From NCBI GenBank assembly GCA_034509425.1, contig JAVTVJ010000011.1, positions 8,198,001 through 8,262,000 of the forward strand: a DNA stretch of 64,000 nt, given 5' to 3'. The notes beneath the pieces are model-generated. The model was given only the letters and a program-made list of their open reading frames with translations, was not told the origin of the DNA and made no database searches. The stretch is from Eopsaltria australis (taxonomy: Eukaryota > Chordata > Aves > Passeriformes > Petroicidae). The first letter of the stretch is position 1, and every line of letters starts with the position of its first letter. Made by a program: the position numbers and the translations under genes. Shown piece by piece: positions 12,401 to 25,192 of this stretch.

Positions 12401-15365
12401 ATTTGGTACCAGCAAGGAGAAATAAATGTGCCAGGGACAGTAATAGCAAGACCTTCTTTTCTGAGTAACAGTCTGAGAAGAACTCATAATTGGACCTACC
12501 ATCATTCGAGTTCATAGAAAATCAGAAGAAAGTCTATTCTTTGCTATTTGTGTCACTTAATACAAATCTCAACAAAACACAAAATCAAACCCAATAACTT
12601 AAAGCAATAAAAGAGTAACATAGCATCCATTAAATACTGATTTACCTTAAAACAAGGAAAAACCCAACAATCTTGCCTTATCACAGAGCTACAGTAATTT
12701 GTAGCCTATTGGATTTCTACCAAGGAAAAAATTTTTCTACTAAGGTTGCTCTGAGTCGATCAGATTATTGGTTATCTTGCTGACAGTGTGCCAATATAGA
12801 TTAAATACTGAATATTTTCTTCTCATCCTGCCTCATTTGTTCTTTTTGGCTGCTTGAGAAAACAAAAATTCTGTGATTGGGAAATAATTTTTTAGCTCTT
12901 TAAGATGATCTGTCAAGTTTAAGCTATCAACTAATGACATTTTTAATTGTCACTGCTTTGGGAAATAAACCATTCCCCCACATTCTCAAGTTTATTGAGA
13001 TTTGTGAGATGAAAAGATGAAAAGCTTTGAGCTACTCTGAGTTCATGTAACCCATTTCTTGTCTTTAGCATGAGTAGCTTCTCTGGTTTTATGGGAGCTG
13101 ATGGTGACTTACACTGGGAAGATCAGGTATCCTTGGTTAAGTAGTTTAAACTAATTGTAAGGAATTGAGGAGCTGCATATTAAGTCTGGGCCACAGGCCA
13201 AGCTGTGCTTGTGTCTTAGTACATGATAAGTACAAAAAAAACTTTGTCTTGCTTGTGCCAAACCACAATACTTTTCATGGGCTGGGGGAAAAAGAGGAGC
13301 AGGTAGGTAAAATCACTCAGTTGATACAAAGCTATTTAAGGTACAAGAACTTGATTCAACATGTACGCAACAAGGTTTGTGTTTTAATACAGAAATGCTG
13401 GTTGTTGGGAATAAGGGGAAGGAATTTCTTCATCATTGTTTCTGTTTCATATAACACACCATGTGGGGTGAATTTTCTAGGCTGTATTAATGCACAGAAG
13501 CTCTGCTCTTCCACTTTTACACCAGAGAGACTAAGTTGTGCAGAGCAGAGGATAGTGAGGCCTAGGGATGAGGACAAAAGTCCTCCCACCTCCCTTTTCT
13601 GAAACCAGAGCTGCAACAACTTTCTGCCTTATCTTAAATTCTTAGAGCGTTTGGACATTTGGGATTTTCACTCAGTTTGTCAGATCTATCTCATAAAAGC
13701 TTTTCCCCAGAAGTATAGCTAACACAATTATCTCCTCTAATTTTTGCATTAGTGGAACGCTAATTAGGAAAATCTTCCAGGGTCAGCCTTTTGTTCCATG
13801 CAAGTCAACAGGCTGGGGCAGGGGCACAGAGACAGTAGGAGCTTTCACATGAGCTGCAACTAATTTGAATGTGTCTAAGTGTTCTCATTACAGATGGGTT
13901 AATTTTGTTTTCCTGGGGGACTAGCCGAGGAATTGGCAACCTTTCCCTTAAGAAATCTTTCTCATGAGTTCCAACTTTTTTGGTGTTTTCTGGCTCAGCA
14001 CACTCCAGAGGCAACAGCAGCTCATGTGTCAAGGGCCAACTTCTCAAAAGCTGGACATGCTTCCACTACAAACCTGGCAGCAGTGGCATGGAGAGGTCTA
14101 TTCCTCCAGAGAAGGAGGGGTTTGTATCTTGGGAAGGCAGAGAGGGGATGGTCCTCTAGCTGTAGAAAAATTTCTTTTCTTGAAAAAAGGTCATGCATCT
14201 GTAGGGCTTGTTCTGTTTCCAGAAATATCTAAAGCAGCCTGTAGTACTTTTCCGGTGGTTCTCTGATATGTGTCAGGTTCTGGATCCGGAGCTGGTTTTA
14301 ATGGAGCTCCAAACAAATGGGGACCAAGTTAAATTTTACAATAAAACAATCTCCATGTCTGGGGTGAGGAAAGGAGGGACCTTAGCCCACGAGCTGAAGG
14401 TTTTCTTTGAAAAAGTAATTTTTGGAGTAACATCTTCCTTTTCATAGCATGCCTTGTTTTGGCTTTGTAGATACCACAGTAGGAGTTATAACCTTGCTTT
14501 CAAACCAGTGCCTGTAAGAAATGTATTTAATTCCAGTCCTGCTCTTCCCCCACTGTCATCAAGCAAAATTCAAACCAAAATAAACTGTTAAGGTAATGAA
14601 AATCTTGGGTACTTTCACTGAAAATTTCTGATTTCAGAAGCGAAAATACTATAGTTTATCACAATTTATTTCAGGGATGACCTATTCCAGCTTTCTCCAA
14701 GTTACGCTGAGACACCTGAACAGATCCCATTCAACAGGTTATGCTCAGGTGGTCCCACAGGAGCACTTGTGGGGTTCCAGGGGGTGAGGTGGGTTGTTGT
14801 GGCTCAACAGTGGGGTCAGAGCCTACCCTTTGGGGCTGCTGTCCTTGTGGGCAATCTAGAAGCTTGTTCTGAAAACCTGCAAATTTGAGTAATTCTGTGG
14901 TGTTACTTATTCACCTACTCCAATTTAAAAAAACAAAACAAATGAGATTAAAATCCAACTGTTCAGCCAGTTTACAATTGAATGAATTCATTGAGGGGTC
15001 AGTAATGTGTTACTACACATGTCTTTCTAGTCACAAGCCTCGTGTTATTTGCTTAGTCAAACTGTTTGAAAATTCTCACTGCCTGACCTGTTCATCATAT
15101 CAGTCTCTCAAACTGATTCTCACCTTCTTGTGTGTTCCCAGAGTGCTCATTTATTGCTTCTCTGATTGCACGCTTTGTTTTGCTGAGACTTAATTTCTAC
15201 TGGGTCTCTTAAAATAGACTCACAGAGAATGTGCAGCTCAATTTGGGGTGTAAAAATCTTAAATAGAAACTCTGAAAATCTTGGGGTTTAGTCCAAATTT
15301 GACATTATTCAACACATATTTTTACTTTACAGGAAGTAATTGACTTTATTCTGAGTCTAAAGCAG

Positions 15366-15367
<2 letters not shown>
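3436..15367. other. Long non-coding interval with minor low-complexity runs
   Basis: About 12 kb without a recognisable gene, RNA or transposon. It contains an 11-base G run at 5073-5083. DNA from about 13.0 to 14.9 kb is visibly richer in G and C than its surroundings and holds longer open frames (13165-13602, 13933-14447). None shows a conserved domain. One 29-codon segment at 14277-14363 has exon-like borders and is described under findings. Confidence 0.5.
5073..5083 (+). repeat. G11 homopolymer
   Basis: Eleven consecutive G on the plus strand, followed by A and GG. Its exact length is uncertain in any assembly because such runs are prone to sequencing error. Confidence 0.9.

Positions 15368-15423
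<56 letters not shown>
15368..15423 (+). repeat. T56 homopolymer
   Basis: A run of 56 T on the plus strand, equal to poly(A) on the minus strand. This is long for a random avian locus. CR1 elements end in short octamer repeats and not poly(A), so CR1 does not explain it. A processed retrocopy on the minus strand would have its body to the right (15424 onward), but no AATAAA signal, open frame or flanking duplication was found there. A plain expanded A/T microsatellite, or an assembly artefact of length, is equally possible. Confidence 0.95.
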
Positions 15424-15425
<2 letters not shown>

Positions 15426-18400
15426 GTGGAAATGTAAATATTTGGCTTAGAAGTTGCCAGATGGGAAGTGAGATTTCTTTTTTTGCTTTGAATCTTTCAG
15501 TCACTACATAATATAATTATTTTATCTTTATGATTCTATAGTAGTGATTAATGAAGGCTGCTATAGTAGGATGAAGGGTGGCTTTGCTAAAGTGTCTTTG
15601 AATCCAAAACAATATAAATTTAATTAAAAAAATAAAAAAGAACCCTAAATTTTTTTGAAACTATCTGCTGATGCGCTGCTCCTGTTTCTGATTAACCATA
15701 CCAGATGAACATTCCTAGAATTTCTAGGACACTACCTTTTAAATTACATCTTTCTTCTTCTAAAAGTACTGCTGTAAAGTTGGAAAAACAAAATGAAATC
15801 CATTAAGCTGGGTTAAAAGGTGTAATGAGATCGTAACTGGGGCCAACATGTAAAACCATCCAGGTATTTTCTGTAGAGATTTTGATGCACTTTCTGTTTG
15901 TGTAGTTTGTTGTGGGGTGGTTATTTTGTTTGTTTGGGGTTTGGTTTTTCCCCTTTTTCTTAAATCTAGAAGATTTAGACCCCAGTTTTTCATTCTACCA
16001 TAAGTGTTCCTGTTCATATAAAATCTCAAGCAACGTGTTGGTTACAATGACCTGTAGTGTATCTGTCTTTTAAAAGCATTAATTTATATTCATTTCCTAC
16101 AATTATCACACTGTAAAATCTCCATGCAAGACACCATTTTTGATTGCATTCACCTTACACTGAGCAGGATGATAGGAAATTGTGCATCACACAAGTCATT
16201 CAAGGTACAGCTGCCTGCCAATCTATTAATCAAGATTTAGCCTCCATGTAGCTTCATCATTTAAAAGCAGGCACTAAAAGTGTTTCATCTCTGCTTTTAG
16301 TCGTTAACACTGCTGCACCAGCAAATCCAACTAGCTGAGAAAATCTGATCATATTCCTTAAAATATTGTGACATGGATGGATGTGCATTATGTTGAATCA
16401 ACCACTGTACCTTTCAGAGTGTAGTGACCTCCAGTGAGAGACACTTCCTTCACAGATGCTTTTTCTAAGTGGCAAGTGCCTGCTTTAAATGGTGGATGTT
16501 TTGTGCCACCCATCTCTTAGTCTCGTATGGCACGAAAAATTACTGCATTTTGCCTTTTTCTTTTCTTTAATAGAGTTATTTTGTAATTGCTTTCCATTGT
16601 TGGAGAGCCACAGCATCCTTTTCTGAAATACTGATGGCGCTATTTGTGTGGCTCTTCAGCAGTCCAGTGTCAAGCTGCCCAGTCTCAGTGAGCTGTCTGT
16701 GCTCTGTGGGATTTGGCAGACAAGTGAGTGCTTCTGGCTAATGGGCTGAGGAGATGGCTTTCAGCTTCCCTAGGCATCTCCTTGGTAGATCTGCTTCTTT
16801 AGTTGTGGTATAAATGCAAGATGAAATGGCATTCCCTGCCCCAAACAGCTTCAGTAATGAATTGTGGCATCATATGGGTTTGTAAACTGCTGTTAGCCAA
16901 ATTTACAGTTGGGGTAAATGGAGACCTGGATAAACTTGTGATTTTCTGTAATTACTCATGAAACAAATTACAGAGTCAGGAGGCAAAACAAAGTTTTTTA
17001 CAGGACGGTATACATACTCTGTAAATGAAGGCCAGTGGTCCATATAACATCCTAAGGAATAAAAAGTGACTTGTTTAAGAAATACCTCTGGTAAACACAG
17101 CATAATTTTTTCCAACGTTGTCTGCTTTGATTCAGTTAAGGAATTAATGTATCTCTAGAAACATAATATTGGGCACATTTTGTAGAACATATGATAGCCA
17201 TTGGTTCCATATAGCTTAACAAGTGCAAAATTTACCTACTTAAAATACAGTTACTTGTAATATATCCTCACATATCCTGAACATAGCAAGAAGAAGATGC
17301 AGAGACCCTGTGAGGGAAGAAATCACCTGCAGATCAGACACAGAGACTTTGTCTATTTGCATTTTTAGCTCACTCTGATGCTTGACCATAGATTTCATTT
17401 ATTTAATTTTAAGTCATGAGTGATATATATGCTTGTGAATTTCAGAGAAAGTAACATTGCAGAGAGCAGTGTTCAGAGTAACAGTCCCAAATTAGGATCA
17501 AAATCAAGTCTGGGTGTGGCACAAACACATAAACACTATAGCGGGTCCACAGATTTTGTAGTCTACATGATAGAGATCACATTTGCTGGTAATAAACAGT
17601 AGGAGGGTGGGAGGGAAAGGGAAAAGAAATAAACGAGGAAGTTGGGTACCATTGTGTACTTGATGGTGAGGATCATTAACTGAAAACAAATAGCTCGTTT
17701 GCACAGCGTGAGTGCCATGCTTGCAAACTTTATAGAGAATGACTCCAAGAGTATTGAAGAGCTGGGCACAGCACTGAGTGTCTGTGAAATATAGCCTGCC
17801 TACAGTCGTCTTGGGTTTTCATCAGAGTCCATAAGCACCCTACCTAAAGCTCCGCATGCTCAGCAAGAACACTTCCAGGAAGCTCAGTGATGTTTGTCTC
17901 AAGTTCTGGCACAGAGGAACATCAGGAGCAGTTCTATTTATAGCAGTAGATCCTATGGGAGTAAAAACAGGAGGATCAGTACATGTATCTTGTTATCAAA
18001 GCTGTAATGAGTAGTACCATACAAGGACAGCAAAATATATATATGTGTGTGCACTTAACAAGTGACTTTGGCATCTGTTTCATATTTCATAATTTCTTGT
18101 TATGGTATTTCATTTTTAAAAGGGTTCTCCACATCTTTATTTGATCCATGAACTCAGAAGCCTGCTGGGAGGTTTTAATTTGTTTTTAAAGGGTTTAAAA
18201 AAAAAGAGATTGGATTAAATATGAGAGTATTAGCTGCCATTTTTGTTGATTATTATAAGGTCTGTAAAATCTTAATGGATGTGAAAAGACAGGTGGCACT
18301 GCTAATAATGCACAACTGTAACTATATCACAGTGAGCAGTTGACCAGAAGGAAAAAAGGCTCAGTACTTTTATTGCCAAAGTAGGTGGAATAACTTGGCT

Positions 18401-20092
18401 TTACAGCATTCAGACATGTGCAATCACTTGGGGCTTGTCTGACTTCATGAATTTTCTCACATCTGTCTGATGAATCAGGAATCCAAACACAAGAATGTGT
18501 CATTCATATCCGCCATGCATGTCTCTGAATGATTCATGTTTCTCTTGTGGGGGTATGCTTGCACAATCATTGCATAGTTGCTGAAGTAGAGAAGAATTCT
18601 TTTTCTAAGGTTGCCTCGGCAGGGAAACTAATCTAATGTTGGCAGGGTTATTATTATACTAATAATAGTAATAATGCTATTTCTACTCATATTGTAACAG
18701 CTAGCCATTCCCACTTGTGGAGCATGACACATCTGCTTCCAGCCCAAGTATAACACACGCATGCAGATGAAGGACGCATGAAAACTGACTGGTATTGGGC
18801 GACATGAAATGATCTTTGTGTGAGGACATTGAAAGTGTAATCTTTCCAATTTAGTAGCTGTTGTGACACAATGCACTTCAAGGAGAGATTTGAAGGACTC
18901 TAATGGGGTACCATTCAGATGTTTTCAGAAGAGAAATGCTTTGTACAGCACAGGAGAAAGCACAAGTATGCTTCCTTTCATATTTAATGGTTGGTCTTTA
19001 CCTGTTGCAATCACACTACTCATTCCTGTTGCATGCTCATAATCCTCATGAGTCCTCCATATAATCTGGATGTTTAGCAGATTTGGACCTTCAATGAGGG
19101 CCTATGCATTTTCACAAGAGTACAGCTATGAAATGCTCGTGTAAAGGCTTAAAACTGTTATTTCCTGTTGTACAGCCTGCTTGTTCTCTGTCAAAATGTC
19201 ATCTAGTGCTCCTTGGTGTTCTCTTGACACATAAATTTCATCAACCAGTAGGATTAGGGAATCAATATTTCTTATATTGTATGCAATCCATTGCTGATTC
19301 TATATGACAATGTTCTTAAGGGCATTACTTATGTTAGGGAAGGGATGATAATGTTAATGTTTCAGATAGGCCATGGTTAGTGATACTGGCCACCAGACAG
19401 TGTCTGTTTGCCAACATAATTTTCAGTAGTTCCTTATTGAATATTCCTCAGTTGCACTGTAATCAGCAGGGACTGGTCTGTATTAAAACACCTGGTGCCT
19501 CTAGTGGTTTCAGCTGCATTTAGTGTAATGTAGTGGACTGTGAGTGAATTTATAGTAATAACTATAAAATTAAAAATTCCTCGGAGGAGATGTGATCAGT
19601 CAGGCAGGTGCACAGTGAAATTTGGTGAATGTTTTCAAAAGAAGCCAAGATAGAGGTTTTTTTTCATTTGTCTTTTACCAGTGTACTCTGCATTTTCTAT
19701 GGTGTGAGTTTGAGTATCCTGTTTGGGGCTGATCAAGGAGTGTAGACAGGAGAGTGAGTGGGAATTAAGGAAGATAAAGGTTGCCTGCAAGCATGGTTGT
19801 TCTTCCATCACCCAGCCCTGAGCTGGGACGCACCCTGTGCAGTCTTTTTGGTTGTCTAGGATTCAGAGATCAAAAAGATAAACCTGATTTTTGAAAACCA
19901 CATCTCAAACAGCAATGTCTATCACTGTCTTCTTTTGAATGCATAGGTCAAAGGTCAGGCTTATATTTGGTGAGATAATGTTTCTCTGAGCCCCTAATTC
20001 TGAACAACATAATTTCACAAGTAGACCTTGTTTTCCCACTTCCCCATCCCAATGATAACTCCAGCAGCTGGACTGTCTCTATTGTTTTTCGT
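15424..20092. other. Non-coding interval, possible conserved elements
   Basis: No gene or repeat family was recognised. The part near 16030-16330 lacks low-complexity sequence and is rich in ATTA and TAAT cores, a texture often seen in conserved non-coding DNA. This is an impression and not a measurement. An exon-like plus-strand segment at 17446-17588 is discussed under findings. Confidence 0.45.
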
Positions 20093-20108
20093 GCATGAAT
20101 ATTCATGC
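20093..20108. promoter_or_regulatory. Perfect 16-base palindrome, POU-dimer-like
   Basis: The sequence GCATGAATATTCATGC is its own reverse complement. It contains two head-to-head ATGAAT/ATTCAT half sites, which resemble palindromic POU-domain dimer sites. A SOX-like ATTGTT begins 12 bases upstream of it (20081), and a further ATTCAT lies just downstream (20111). The symmetry is certain; binding and regulatory function are inference. There is no gene nearby to link it to. Confidence 0.3.
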
Positions 20109-23100
20109 CTATTCATTTAAATATTTCCAGTGCTTTTATAGGAAGAAAAATCTTAATATAGTTCTGGAAGAATTTTAACAATGCCCAATGGAAACTTGCT
20201 CTGCTGCAGAAGCAAGGCTTCCCATTTCTCAATTAGGTGTTTTGGGGAGTAGCTCAGGAATGGTGAAAGAGTGCTGCAGTTCAGCCAGTGGAATGGAAGT
20301 CTGCATGTGAGCCAGCTGAGAACAGCTTCATTGCAAAAGTTATCTAAAAACTCACAGTGTTGTAAATTACTAGGAGCAAATGATCTAACATGTGGACTTC
20401 ATGAAATCTAGATTTCTTGTGCATCAAGTGATTTAAAAAAAAAAAACCCAAACATCACCTCTGGAGATCATGAGCTGTTTAAAATCTCTGGTACATAGAG
20501 GAAGAAAAATGAACAAAAATCCTCCTAATAAAACCTTCTCAAGTGTGAGCATTTCATCAAGTTTAGAAAGGTGAGGCATGAAGTTCAGGAGCTAGTTTCT
20601 TTGTTTTTTTTATTATTTATCTTGCTACCTACTTACCTACCTTTAAGTACAACCTTGTACTTCTACCCTGTAAATTCTGAATAACAACTCTGTCTACCTC
20701 AGTAGGGTATTAAAAAAGCATTGGCTGCCAGAAGCTGCCATCCCTTAGGGTGTGCTGTATGTGATGCAGAAGCCCTGATGAGCCAGACAGTGGCATAGCT
20801 TTTGGATTTGAATTGGAGTCCCATCTGGAAATGACTTCCTGCATTAAGTTAATCAGACACAACTGAGTGGAGCTGAACTCTGGCATTACTTAGAGGTTGG
20901 GGTTCTGTCTGTCTGGAAACAGATGGGGGCCATCTACTTAGAAGATGGAAAACGTGTCCTGATCATATTGTTTTCCTTGATTTTTACAGGTTTTTTAGGT
21001 TTGGTTTTTTTTGTGGGAGCTTAGGATTTTAGCCTGACTATCTCTGAAAAACAGAAGAGGACTCCAGTCGAGTTGTGTACTGTTTAAGCTTAGAAAATGT
21101 GTACTTTCTGCTTGGTTACACAGGCTTTGATTCTGCTGTGACCCCCCCAAAGCCAGATGCATGGCATTTTATCTATAATTTCTTTTTATTAACCCAAAAA
21201 TAAAAATCCCACATCTCCCCCTCCAAAAAAAGAAAAAAATTGCAAAAAGTGAACCTTTTAAATTTTAAAGTAGGTGGTTAAGGGTACACCCTGAATTTCA
21301 GTAGTATCAGACTGAAAAACCAGCCCTCTGACTTAATTTTTAAATGTTGAAGAAGTACAAGGATGAAACCAGAAATTCTTTGAGATGGCCACCACAAATT
21401 GAGCAGAAGCTTCACAAATTTCTGGGTGTCATTGCACACAGTTATTTTATTTGTTGGTTGTGTTTGGTTTGGTTTAGTTTGTTTTCCCCCAGCTTTTTCT
21501 GTGAAAGTATATTCCCTTCCAGGAGATGAGGTCGCATTCTGAGGCTAAACCATTACTCATCCTTACTGGATATATTAAACTTAGCCTTTACTCCTTACCT
21601 GAGCTGCATTATGCTTTCAACAGTGCATGTCATCTTGTCACTGAGACAGTAGTTAAGCTTTTCAGAGTGGGTTGAATTGAAGTAATTTTGACTAATATTG
21701 CACATAATGGATATTGGATTCCTAATGGAACAGCGATACTTCAGACCAGATGAAATTCCACCCAGACACTCAGATAACATCCAACAATCAGTTTGTACCT
21801 CAAAGAGGTAAAGATAAGTAAGCAATCTGTCTTGTGGATGCTGTTGAACAAAAAGATACCTCTTCCACCAGTCTCATGGAGTTTTCATCCAAGTTCAAAA
21901 AAGTGAAATTTCTATCACACATAGTAAGCAGTGAGAGATTCCTTATTCTTCAGACTTAGTCACTAATGGATTTCTCAGATGGAACCATTTTTTGAATACC
22001 AGCAGAAAGGTTGTTTCCTTAAGAATACCAAAACAAATACAGTATGGATTCAGTTTGACTCTTGCTGATAGTTGCTGCCAGCTGGGGAGCTGTTTCAGTA
22101 ACATAACATGATTGCATGACAGTAATGTAGAGGAGGTCCAGTTGTCCTGCTGCAGTCTTGGCAAATGTGCCCCTGACTGCAGCCAAGTTTTTACTGACAT
22201 CTCTGCTTTATGAATTTTTTCATGTTGTTTCTTTCCGTAAAATCCCATTTCCTTCCCATCCTATTTCTCAGGCAAGTTAGGCCCAGAAACATGGTTGGAA
22301 TTTCTTCAAAAATATGCACATGATTTGGGGGGTTAATAACTGGTTTTGACACCTTCTCTAAGGACCATCCTGGTTGTTTAGTTGGAATCAACTTGTGCTC
22401 TGTGAATGTCGAGGTGCTGCATGTCTGTTGGTTATGCTGTGCATGTGTGAGTTAGAGTGGCAGTGAGAATAAACTTTAGAAGCTCCTTGCTGAAGGTAGT
22501 GCTGTCACCTGCTGTCTTCCAGCTGAGTCTGTCAGTTTGTTGCATGAGGTTTTTGTTCCACTTCTGTCTAGCTGACATCTAGACAGGGTGAGACTAACCC
22601 CAGGCTGTATGGTTGCATCTCCTCTGCCTCCAAATAGTCTTGTGTTTTTCACTAATTCTTTGTAAATCTGTTTCATTTCTTAGAAACAGATTAGAGACCA
22701 ATCAGCCAGTCAAGCTTAAGGCCAGCTTCTCTCAGTGCAGCAGTGACAAGCAATGGGTATGCTAGAGGCAATGGCATCTTTGTGTCTCAGAGCCATGCCA
22801 GGCAGAGCATAAACAGTCTTGTTCAAATGCACAAGGTAGAGGAAAAGCTTCACACTCAGTCTGTGTTAAGTCAGACCCAAGTAATAGGGCTTTCAGTCCC
22901 CACATTTGTGTTTAGATGAAAAATACAACTAGTAAAGTGGCTAGTAGTTGTCAGACTTGCATGGATTTTTTTTCAAAAGAAATGCAGTTGCCATGAAGTC
23001 TAAATAGTTTTTATTTCTCTCTTTCTTTAGTTTATATCACTTATGACTTAGATAATTTTCTTTTATAATGTTTTATTATACTTTCTGCACAGTTAAAAGA

Positions 23101-24970
23101 AAAATAATTATAAGTACATTAAAAGTGGTTAATAAATTAGTCATACTGTCATATCACAGAATAGAATACGTAATACACCCAAAAAGGCATGTTTATATGC
23201 CCAAAATTATATTAATTATTAACTCTGTAAGGCAAACATTTAAGAGTTAGGAAATTTGAGAATTCACCTCATCCATCTTCATTCATCACTGTGTTGTTCT
23301 TGTGTTAAAATGAAGTCTTTAATCACTGGGCCTTGTGCTTTCCTTTCCCAAGGACCTGTAACTTGTTTGGTGCACATCACTTTGACTTCGGTGAATTCAG
23401 AGAGAAATAGGACTTGGTTGTCTAAAGTTTTCTCTGTGTTCAGTGTATTTTTAAAGGTTTTGATGTATTCTGGTAAACAGAGAATGGTCAAAATATTACT
23501 CCACATTGGACACTGTGTGCCTGAAATGCAGTGAGGATGAGATCATTATTGATGAAGGTTCACAGGGTCTGACTTCTCCGCATGCACATACACACTCTGT
23601 ATGTGCAGCTCCAGTGACTACTCACTGAGAGCCCTCAAAGGAGAGCTATGCTGTGGCAAAGTAAGAAATGCATCTGTTGGAGAATGACATGATGTAGAAT
23701 GGCTGTATCAGAGGCAAGAACAGAGGCTGGTGTAGGAGATCTCATCACACTCAGTGGTGCAGCCATTTGGTGTCTTCCCACAACACGCTGCCTCCACTGC
23801 CCCACACCTTTCAAATTCTGCACCAGACAGGTGGGGTCCTTCCACCACTCTGAAATCTCTGTTCACCCCTTGTGCCCCAATGCATTGTTTCTAGTACAGA
23901 AGAAGGTAAAGATGCCATGGGAGTATGTAGAGATCAAGAATTGAAGATTTTCTTGGGATTTGTATATAAAGAAACAGGGATGAGGCTTTTGCTGTCAACT
24001 AGCAGGGCTTTGTGGATCTGGCAAATGCTGGGTAGGCAAGGCTTTCAGGTAGGGGAGACTTACTCCCCTCTGCATACTTTTGGTAGAATTTCCTTTTTTT
24101 GTTGCACATTCTAGTTTAATATATCGATAAATTATAATTAGACATGATAATTCTCAATTATGTTCACTAAAAGTTTTATCCACAAGCTTCAGGCTTGTAC
24201 ATAGTATTCTTTTAGAGGGGACAAAAAGTTGGCTCCAGAGACACAAATTAATTAAAAATATTTTAACAATTTTTTAAAATTTAAATGCATAATCCTTGCA
24301 AATGGAAAGAGCTAAATCCTAAAACTAGGAAATGAGACTGAGAAGAACATTCATTTTAATCATCCAAATGGAGGAGGAGGAGAAGAACAATTCATCTATT
24401 AAAAATAATTTTCATTTTCTGAAGTATCTTATGCTAATTTTCCTTGGACAGAATCTTAGTGCTAAAATACAAACGGGTGCAAAGAAATTTAAAGCATTTC
24501 CTACTCCACAGTTGAATTTTGGTTGAAGCTGAATCCCCTGAGGGTCAGAGATTTTTATTCTTGTTATAGCTTCTATTTTTTCTTTTTATTTAGGGGCTAT
24601 CCTTCCAGGCTACTTCTTGCCAAATTTCTGCCAGAGTTGCATTTTATAGGTTGAAGGGTGTAATGGTCTTACATTTTGTAATGTAAAAATAATGATTAAA
24701 AAGATCTTTGTGATTTCTCAATAACTTAAAAGATTCTGCTCAAAAATTTGTCCTCCCCCACTCCCCTGCCCAGATTCTTCTATCTACTCCATTAGGTGAT
24801 CTTAAAAGGAAGGTAATTATGTGGTTCTCTGTGGGATCCACTGGAGTGAAATGTGAGGAATGAGTGTTGGCAATAGTTTTTTCTCTCTTCGCTTGAAAAG
24901 GAAAGCTCATCACTGTTTTTACAGCTGTTGTCAGGTTTTAATCCGGCTATTAGAAATAGATTTTCCTTAT
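20109..24970. other. Non-coding interval
   Basis: AT-rich sequence with an A12 run at 20435-20446 and an imperfect CTAC/ACCT run near 20620-20645. No transposon or RNA gene was seen. AATAAA signals on the minus strand at 24590-24585 and 24559-24554 could serve the exon candidate immediately to the right. Confidence 0.45.
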
Positions 24971-25192
24971 TTACGTATTGTTTGAGAAGAAATCCAGTTT
25001 TCTGGAATGGTCATTTTGTACTAGGTGATGCGATCTCGACATTAGTAAGGAAATTGATCTGCTGTCAAAGCCTGTGAGAGGGTAAGTAAGGGGGGAGTCT
25101 TTGTCAGTATATCCCAACATACTGTCTCTGGCATTGCTTGCATCTGAGTTCAGGTTATTCAGGGAGTGTGAATAAGGGTCCCTACATGACCA
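24971..25192 (-). CDS. Candidate terminal coding exon, unassigned (minus strand)
   Basis: On the minus strand a pyrimidine-rich acceptor (tcctctctcacaccctgcag) ends at 25193. It is followed by 73 codons in phase 0 and a TAA at 24973-24971. The peptide starts WSCRDPYSHSLNNLNSDASN, is polar and rich in Ser, Asn and Asp, and has no membrane segment. It resembles a disordered C-terminal tail. AATAAA hexamers lie about 380-420 bases past the stop, which suits a short 3' untranslated region. Its phase matches the donor of the candidate exon at 29838-30005, which would give a 4.6 kb intron. I do not recognise the family, and a chance frame beside a chance acceptor cannot be excluded. Confidence 0.28.
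   Translation of the reverse strand, partial: WSCRDPYSHSLNNLNSDASNARDSMLGYTDKDSPLTYPLTGFDSRSISLLMSRSHHLVQNDHSRKLDFFSNNT

Noticed and set aside
13165..13602. 145-codon plus-strand frame
   Set aside because: The length is within chance expectation for 64 kb of this composition. It has no domain and no paired splice sites.
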